A DNA stretch of 27,994 nucleotides from contig CAXEUY010000020.1 of the NCBI GenBank assembly GCA_963999645.1, positions 1 through 27,994 on the forward strand. Direction: 5' to 3'. A program made the translations under genes and the position numbers. The first letter of the stretch is position 1. Each line of letters opens with the position of its first letter. Positions 24,091 through 27,994 of the stretch are shown piece by piece. The notes beneath the pieces are model-generated. The model was not told the origin of the DNA. It saw nothing but the letters and a program-made list of their open reading frames with translations, and made no database searches. The DNA is from MedAcidi-G1 sp002294285 (GTDB lineage: Bacteria > Actinomycetota > Acidimicrobiia > Acidimicrobiales > MedAcidi-G1).

Positions 24091-24830
24091 CAGTTTTCAC
24101 CATCCATTGAATTTAAAGTTCTAGATGATAGAACTTCGGCTAACTGCATTCTGTATTTTGAGCTACCGCGAAAATCGCTCGGGGGTTTCAATGAAAGTGT
24201 CGGATTTTCATGATCGACAAGAACAGGAGTTGTGGCAACTCCTGTTATCGCCATACGGTAACCGTCAGCACATTTTCTTGTTGTCACTGAAACGATTGGT
24301 GTATCAGCGGGAGTTCTTCCTGTCGATTCAAAAACACACTTTCCATCGGTTGCAACGCTTATAGACAGGATCAGCTGTGAGTTGAATATTTCCAAGTTGC
24401 CCAAAACATCAGAGATAGGACTAGTTGACTCTCCATTGGGACCTAAAATTACCACTTCGGCATCATGGACTAAGAGGCAAGCTAGTAGCTGACTATCAGA
24501 ATCAGCACTGGCTACTGTTCCTCCTATAGTTGCCAATGCTCTTAGAGTGCTTGGCAGTTCTGAACGTGCAGAAATCCTAATCGATTCGGGGCAGTTAGTA
24601 TTTTTAATTATTTCATCAAGAGTGACCATTGAGCCGATCTGTAGTCTTCCTTCTGCTTCCTCTATTCTTTTGAGGTCAAGCCCTTGAAGGTCCACTAAAT
24701 GGAGGGGTTCCACATCATCCCCAGCGTTTAGTAGAGTGCCCCCAGCGAGGGGGATGTGTTTTTCCTGAGAGATGAGATTTAGTGCGTCTTCAAGACTTTC
24801 AGGTCTTTGATATGAGATAATTTTCGCCAT
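24090..24830 (-). CDS. ygfM: YgfM-like FAD-binding subunit of XdhD-type hydroxylase
   Basis: The 246-residue protein has the FAD signatures HIPLAGGTLLNAG (about residues 25-37) and LRALATIGGTVASADSDSQ (about 96-114), in which the usual GGN has become GGT. The C-terminal CO-dehydrogenase flavoprotein domain is short, as in E. coli YgfM (about 259 residues) compared with about 285 in ordinary FAD subunits. It is the first gene of the minus-strand operon and is joined to the xdhD-like gene by a TGATG overlap, so the two should form a complex. AGGA lies 5 nt before its ATG and a promoter lies about 40 bp upstream. It could also accept electrons from the fused Mo hydroxylase at 9873, which has no FAD partner of its own; this is inference. 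Confidence 0.85.
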   Translation of the reverse strand: MAKIISYQRPESLEDALNLISQEKHIPLAGGTLLNAGDDVEPLHLVDLQGLDLKRIEEAEGRLQIGSMVTLDEIIKNTNCPESIRISARSELPSTLRALATIGGTVASADSDSQLLACLLVHDAEVVILGPNGESTSPISDVLGNLEIFNSQLILSISVATDGKCVFESTGRTPADTPIVSVTTRKCADGYRMAITGVATTPVLVDHENPTLSLKPPSDFRGSSKYRMQLAEVLSSRTLNSMDGEN

Positions 24831-24870
24831 TGTTTCCTAGTTTAAATTTTCGCAACTTTGCTTCAAGAAG

Positions 24871-24898
24871 AAATTATCAGCAACTTAGCGATTGTCAA
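24871..24898 (-). promoter_or_regulatory. Candidate sigma70-type promoter of the minus-strand SDMH operon
   Basis: Reading the minus strand, TTGACA (24898-24893) is followed after 16 nt by TAATTT (24876-24871), and GATAAT overlaps it at 24878-24873. The predicted transcript would start near 24864, leaving a leader of about 34 nt before the ygfM-like ATG. The -35 box overlaps that of the opposing promoter, so one regulator could control both. Confidence 0.5.
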
Positions 24899-24920
24899 CG
24901 TTCCACACATAAGGTAAATA
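24892..24920 (+). promoter_or_regulatory. Candidate sigma70-type promoter of the MhuD-like gene
   Basis: TTGTCA (24892-24897) is followed after exactly 17 nt by TAAATA (24915-24920), with further A+T-rich sequence to 24927. The expected transcript start near 24927 lies about 31 nt before the chosen ATG at 24958. Its -35 hexamer shares five bases with the -35 of the divergent operon, so RNA polymerase could not occupy both promoters at once. Confidence 0.5.
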
Positions 24921-24957
24921 TATAAAACTAGATCTACCAATGAAAGAGAAAGCAGAG

Positions 24958-25299
24958 ATGTCAGTAATAAAGATTAATGCAATTACCGTGCCAAAAGACT
25001 TGGGAGATGAAGTAGCTCGCCGTTTTGCCGGAAGAATCAAGGCGGTTGACGGCAGAGAAGGGTTTCAGGGCTTCGAGTTGATGCGACCTACCGATGATCG
25101 AGAAACCTGGTTGGTGGTGACTCGATGGGACACGGAGGAAGATTTTCTTTCATGGGTACAATCACCAGATTTTGCAGAAGGCCACCGTTCCGCAATGGAA
25201 GCCGCAAAAGAGCACCCTGAACCGTTGCCTTTAAAAGCTGAACTTTGGTCATACATAGTTGAGTTACAAGCAGATGGTTCTAATTCTGTGAACCAGTAA
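24958..25299 (+). CDS. MhuD/IsdG-like antibiotic-biosynthesis-monooxygenase fold protein (haem degradation)
   Basis: The 113-residue ferredoxin-like monooxygenase closely follows mycobacterial MhuD: VIKINAITVP at the start with the conserved N7, RFAGRIKAVDGREGFQGFELMRP, WLVVTRWDTEEDF, a tryptophan in FLSWV and a histidine in FAEGHRS. N, W and H are the catalytic residues of IsdG/MhuD haem-degrading enzymes. MhuD releases iron from haem in the cytoplasm. An ATG at 24940 is in frame, but MhuD homologues begin at MSVVKIN and the extra six residues lack a better ribosome binding site, so 24958 is preferred. It stands alone, divergent from the SDMH operon and ending 1 nt before the convergent amidohydrolase stop. 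A non-haem role in the pathway is possible, since ABM folds are versatile. Confidence 0.82.
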   Translation: MSVIKINAITVPKDLGDEVARRFAGRIKAVDGREGFQGFELMRPTDDRETWLVVTRWDTEEDFLSWVQSPDFAEGHRSAMEAAKEHPEPLPLKAELWSYIVELQADGSNSVNQ

Positions 25300-25300
25300 C

Positions 25301-26665
25301 TTAAATCAGTCTTGTAGCAATGCCCGCTTTTTCAAAAACGCTTTTGGCACATTCGGTTGCCCTGCGAATGACCTCTTTTTCGTCAGTGAAGGTCACCTCT
25401 TTATTTTTGATTAGCAATTTTCCATCTACCATGACATGCAAAACGTCTCTCGGAGTGGAGCAATAAACTATTGCTGACGTGACTCTGTGTACAGGTGCAG
25501 CGAAAGCGGTCATCAAATCAATTACGACAAGGTCAGCCTTTTTGCCGACCTCTAATGACCCAATCTCATTTTCCTGACCTATGAGTCTCGCTCCATGTCT
25601 ACATGCTAAGTGAAGAACTTCTTCAGGTTCTAAAACACTTGCATCTAATCGATCAACTTTTTGTAAAAGAACAGTAGCTTTGCAAGTTTCGAACATGTCT
25701 TGGCGATTGTTGCTTCCGGGACCGTCAGAAGCGAGAGCGACAGTTATTCCGAGATCCAGCATTTCTTTAATTTTTGCTACTCCAGAAGCTAGATACATAT
25801 TTGAAACTGGGCAGTGAACAACAGAAGCTCCTCGTTTTGATATCAGGTCAAGCTCACTTTCATCCAGCCAAATAGCATGAGCTAGCTGTATGTCAGGTCC
25901 TAAAATCCCTAAAGAATCGAGCCAATGAACGTGCCTGAGGCCGCGTTCTTCCAAATTCATTTCAACTTCAATTGCGGTTTCAGCACAGTGTAGATGCGTC
26001 GAAGCACCCCATGCTCTTGTTGCAGCCACAGTTTCAGTCATCGCCTCATCAGAACAACCCCAAGGAATCAAAGGTGCTAGTCCTATTTGAATACGATTGT
26101 TTTCAAATCCGTGCCATTTTTCATATACGGGGTTTATACGTTCCAAAACTGTTTGTGCTGATTCCGTAAGAGGTGGATGATAATTTCGATCAGCCCACCC
26201 GCTAGCGAGTACGAACCTCAGTCCGACTTCAGATGCGGCTTGGCAAACAGCATCATCTATTTGTGGGTCTATGTGAATATATTGATGGTCGACAACAGTA
26301 GTAGCGCCGCCCCTAAGATTTTCAATTAATCCCAGAGTGGCAGCAGCTTTAGCGGTGTCTGCATCCAATTCTGTAGCTCCCGGCCAGATGCAGTCCTCAA
26401 GCCATTCAAGTAGAGGCTTGTCATCTGCGAGTCCGCGGAAAAAAGTTTGGAAAAGGTGAGTGTGTCCATTAATCATCCCCGGCATTATGGCTGAGTTTTG
26501 GGCATCAATTAATTCAACGGCTTCTTTCCGTATGCTTTTCGGGGCATCTCCTGCATCAAGATTTTCGATTATGCCATCTTTTACAAAAACCCAACCAGTA
26601 TCGAAAACAGAGTTTGAGTCATCAAGAGTTACGACTGTCGAGTTCTCAAAGAGTACTGAAGTCAT
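25301..26665 (-). CDS. Amidohydrolase-superfamily deaminase (TrzN/AtzB/MtaD-like)
   Basis: This 454-residue protein is full length, with an N-terminal strand domain, the metal HxH at H68/H70 (MINGHTHLFQTFFRGL), GGATTVVDHQY, STHLHCAETAIEVEMN, IQLAHAIWLDE, VVHCPVSNMYLASGVA, VALASDGPGSNNRQDM with the catalytic Asp, and the end domain GSLEVGKKADLVVIDL. It belongs with the aminohydrolases that remove amino or similar groups from N-heterocycles (adenosine or methylthioadenosine deaminase, triazine hydrolases, 8-oxoguanine deaminase). It shares the HCPxSNxxLASG style with the protein at 14526-15824 but lacks the LFDWLxxLYPxW run, so I do not call it an 8-oxoguanine deaminase. Its ATG shares a base with the stop of the upstream LLM gene (TAATG), so the two are translationally coupled. 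Confidence 0.87.
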   Translation of the reverse strand: MTSVLFENSTVVTLDDSNSVFDTGWVFVKDGIIENLDAGDAPKSIRKEAVELIDAQNSAIMPGMINGHTHLFQTFFRGLADDKPLLEWLEDCIWPGATELDADTAKAAATLGLIENLRGGATTVVDHQYIHIDPQIDDAVCQAASEVGLRFVLASGWADRNYHPPLTESAQTVLERINPVYEKWHGFENNRIQIGLAPLIPWGCSDEAMTETVAATRAWGASTHLHCAETAIEVEMNLEERGLRHVHWLDSLGILGPDIQLAHAIWLDESELDLISKRGASVVHCPVSNMYLASGVAKIKEMLDLGITVALASDGPGSNNRQDMFETCKATVLLQKVDRLDASVLEPEEVLHLACRHGARLIGQENEIGSLEVGKKADLVVIDLMTAFAAPVHRVTSAIVYCSTPRDVLHVMVDGKLLIKNKEVTFTDEKEVIRRATECAKSVFEKAGIATRLI

Positions 26666-27690
26666 TACATTGACCAGTCTGCGAAGGCGTCAATAACTGG
26701 GACCATGTCATCCATTAGCGGGTAGAGAATCGGACAAGTAACACCAGCGTCGACATATTCTTCAACTGTTTCGCGACACTGACTGCTTGTACCTGCTGCC
26801 ATAAGCGATTTTACAAGATTGTCAGGAATGAGATCTGCAGCTTTCCTGTAGTCAGCTTCAGTAGCGGGCCAACCAACTACTTCTTTAACACGCTCGACTA
26901 GATCTGGATCAGCTCCGCTGGCTTTCATAATGTGGGGTTCAGTTCCTAAATAGTAAGCAACAAGTGATTTTCCGGTTCTGATGGCTTCATCGGGATCTTC
27001 ATCAGAAAGAGAGCAAACTAAAAGCTCAGGCCGGTCAATTTGCTCCAGAGTTCTTCCAGATTTTTCAGCTCCTTTGGAAACGAGTTCAACAGCTTCACGG
27101 ATATAAGACGGTGTGACAACATAGTTCAGAACCACACCGTCGCAAATTTCACCAGCTAGTTCTAACATTTTTGGACCAGTAGCACCCAAGTAGATTGGAA
27201 TATCTCTAGCGTCAGTATTGCCATATGCTACATCAAGTTTCACTCGGTCGAGATTTACGAATTCACCTGAATAGCTGACTTCTTCCATTGTGAAGAGTTC
27301 TCTGATTGCTTCGATATTTTCCCTCATTGCCTGAAGAGGTTTTCTCCTGTCTTCTCCTACCCTTGACGTTATGGGCTCCCACCATGCCCCAAGGCCTAAC
27401 ATCACACGACTCTGATTGGCTTCATCAAGGCCGGCTAACTCCCACATAGTGCTCCAAGTCGCAGCGATTATTGCGGGATTGCGAGTCCAAATTGGTAAAA
27501 CTCCAGATCCCACTCGAACATTATTAGTTGCGTTTAGAAGAGCGCTCATCATGACCACACAGTCACGGGCCAACCTTGTATCTGCTTGCCAGATTTCTGT
27601 AATTCCACGTTGCTCTGCGTATTGAGCCATTTCTAGCTCATATGCGATGTCATGTTTGTCTTGAAAGTAAAGGGCGATTCGAGAGTTCAT
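26665..27690 (-). CDS. LLM-class F420/flavin-dependent oxidoreductase
   Basis: A 341-residue luciferase-like TIM barrel with VRVGSGVLPIWTRNPAIIAA, LGLGAWWEPITSRVGEDRRKP, IPIYLGATGPKMLELAGE, GVVLNYVVTPSYI, GTEPHIMKASG and TCPILYPLMDD. It is a close paralogue of the protein at 13529-14533, with a small insertion (about residues 86-93) before the LGLGAWW loop. The group is related to F420-dependent reductases, so F420H2 is the likely cofactor. It is the first gene of a two-gene unit with a deaminase-type amidohydrolase, repeating the LLM-amidohydrolase coupling of the long plus-strand operon. No Shine-Dalgarno sequence is visible before its ATG. A GATAAC about 12 nt upstream could be a -10 box of a nearly leaderless transcript; this is a weak inference. 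Confidence 0.87.
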   Translation of the reverse strand: MNSRIALYFQDKHDIAYELEMAQYAEQRGITEIWQADTRLARDCVVMMSALLNATNNVRVGSGVLPIWTRNPAIIAATWSTMWELAGLDEANQSRVMLGLGAWWEPITSRVGEDRRKPLQAMRENIEAIRELFTMEEVSYSGEFVNLDRVKLDVAYGNTDARDIPIYLGATGPKMLELAGEICDGVVLNYVVTPSYIREAVELVSKGAEKSGRTLEQIDRPELLVCSLSDEDPDEAIRTGKSLVAYYLGTEPHIMKASGADPDLVERVKEVVGWPATEADYRKAADLIPDNLVKSLMAAGTSSQCRETVEEYVDAGVTCPILYPLMDDMVPVIDAFADWSM

Positions 27691-27732
27691 TTATGGCGAC
27701 GTTATCGGTCTTTAGGGTAGTAGCGTCGTATT

Positions 27733-27994
27733 ATGCCTATAGTTCCTATTAATCCCGAAAAAATAGCCCCTCCCGCTGCCAATTATCAACATGGAATTTT
27801 AGCTGAGGGAGCATCGAGAATTTTGCACACATCCGGAGTAGTTCCTGTAAAACCGGATGGAATAGTTCCAGAAGATATCAGTGAGCAAGCAGAAGTTATT
27901 TGGAAGAACATCGCTTCAATACTTGAAGAAGCTTCCATGAGTATTTCTGACATCGTGTCAGTCACCACTTACGTAGTGCCTGATCAGGATCTTT
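27733..27994 (+). CDS. RidA/YjgF/UK114-family protein, 5' part (truncated by window edge)
   Basis: The first 87 residues of a RidA-like protein are present, and the frame stays open to the window end. Matching elements are ILHTSGVVPVKPDG (RidA proteins have SGQIPLDP here), EDISEQAEVIWKNIASILEEA and MSISDIVSVTTYVV, in the expected order and spacing for a family of about 130 residues. RidA enzymes hydrolyse reactive enamines and imines such as 2-aminoacrylate. The related RutC takes part in pyrimidine ring degradation alongside the luciferase-like RutA, so its position next to an LLM gene is suggestive. It starts 43 nt from the divergent LLM gene. No ribosome binding site is visible, so a leaderless message is possible. 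The catalytic arginine and glutamate lie beyond the edge. Confidence 0.82.
   Translation, partial: MPIVPINPEKIAPPAANYQHGILAEGASRILHTSGVVPVKPDGIVPEDISEQAEVIWKNIASILEEASMSISDIVSVTTYVVPDQDL

Noticed and set aside
9873..24830. Selenocysteine-coding UGA in the SDMH genes
   Set aside because: All frames run through without internal UGA. In this system selenium is a labile cofactor ligand, so no Sec codon is expected.
24940..24957. Upstream ATG for the MhuD-like protein
   Set aside because: Family members begin at MSVVKIN; the extra six residues are unsupported and have no better ribosome binding site.
25301..26665. Calling this a second 8-oxoguanine deaminase
   Set aside because: It lacks the LFDWLxxLYPxW and DHHYLFPxG-type runs that mark the protein at 14526-15824; only general deaminase motifs are present.
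27691..27732. Inverted repeat CGACG / CGTCG between the divergent LLM and RidA genes
   Set aside because: Five base pairs with a 22-nt loop is expected by chance and has no supporting context.

Overview
The window looks like a compact, moderately A+T-rich bacterial chromosome, probably from an F420-using actinomycete-like organism, perhaps a marine or aquatic Acidimicrobiia relative. The clues are three luciferase-like (LLM) oxidoreductases of the F420-dependent type, a MhuD-like haem-degrading monooxygenase, a DauR-type regulator, and a cupredoxin gene overlapping a polytopic membrane protein. This placement is inference. Genes are packed very tightly, with ATGA, TGATG or TAATG overlaps and almost no spacers. 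I saw no rRNA, tRNA, insertion sequence, CRISPR array or clear terminator, and no gene-free stretch longer than about 130 bases.

Layout: (1) 1-2096, +: the end of a cupredoxin-like protein, a membrane protein and a purine-type phosphoribosyltransferase. (2) 2103-3998, -: an amidase preceded by a DauR-type regulator. (3) 4027-15824, +: one long apparent operon. It encodes a three-subunit molybdenum hydroxylase (FAD, 2Fe-2S, Mo), an M20 carbamoyl/ureido amidohydrolase, a D-N-carbamoylase-type nitrilase, a fused 2Fe-2S/Mo hydroxylase of the selenium-dependent xanthine dehydrogenase type, a shortened SsnA-like amidohydrolase, an LLM oxidoreductase and an 8-oxoguanine deaminase. (4) 24830-15847, -: a second long operon reading ygfM-like FAD subunit, xdhD-like Mo subunit, amidohydrolase, xdhC, yqeB, yqeC, LLM oxidoreductase and a VanX-type peptidase. 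(5) 24958-25299, +: a MhuD-like monooxygenase. (6) 27690-25301, -: an LLM oxidoreductase and an amidohydrolase. (7) 27733-end, +: the start of a RidA-family gene.

The central theme is a selenium-dependent molybdenum hydroxylase (SDMH) system. YqeB, YqeC, SsnA, XdhD, YgfM, XdhC and the fused Se-type xanthine dehydrogenase all fall within 15 kb and look dedicated to catabolism of purines or related N-heterocycles. Inferred logic: Mo hydroxylases oxidise the ring, amidohydrolases remove exocyclic amino groups (8-oxoguanine to urate is the clearest), and carbamoyl hydrolases release NH3 and CO2 from ureido products. The F420/flavin LLM enzymes may carry out redox or ring-opening steps. The most striking details are an XdhD-like protein whose ferredoxin-type domain has lost all eight cluster cysteines, an SsnA-like protein lacking the usual N-terminal domain, and recurring LLM-amidohydrolase gene pairs. 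YgfK, a MocA-type cytidylyltransferase, SelD, uricase and a hydantoinase are not in the window.
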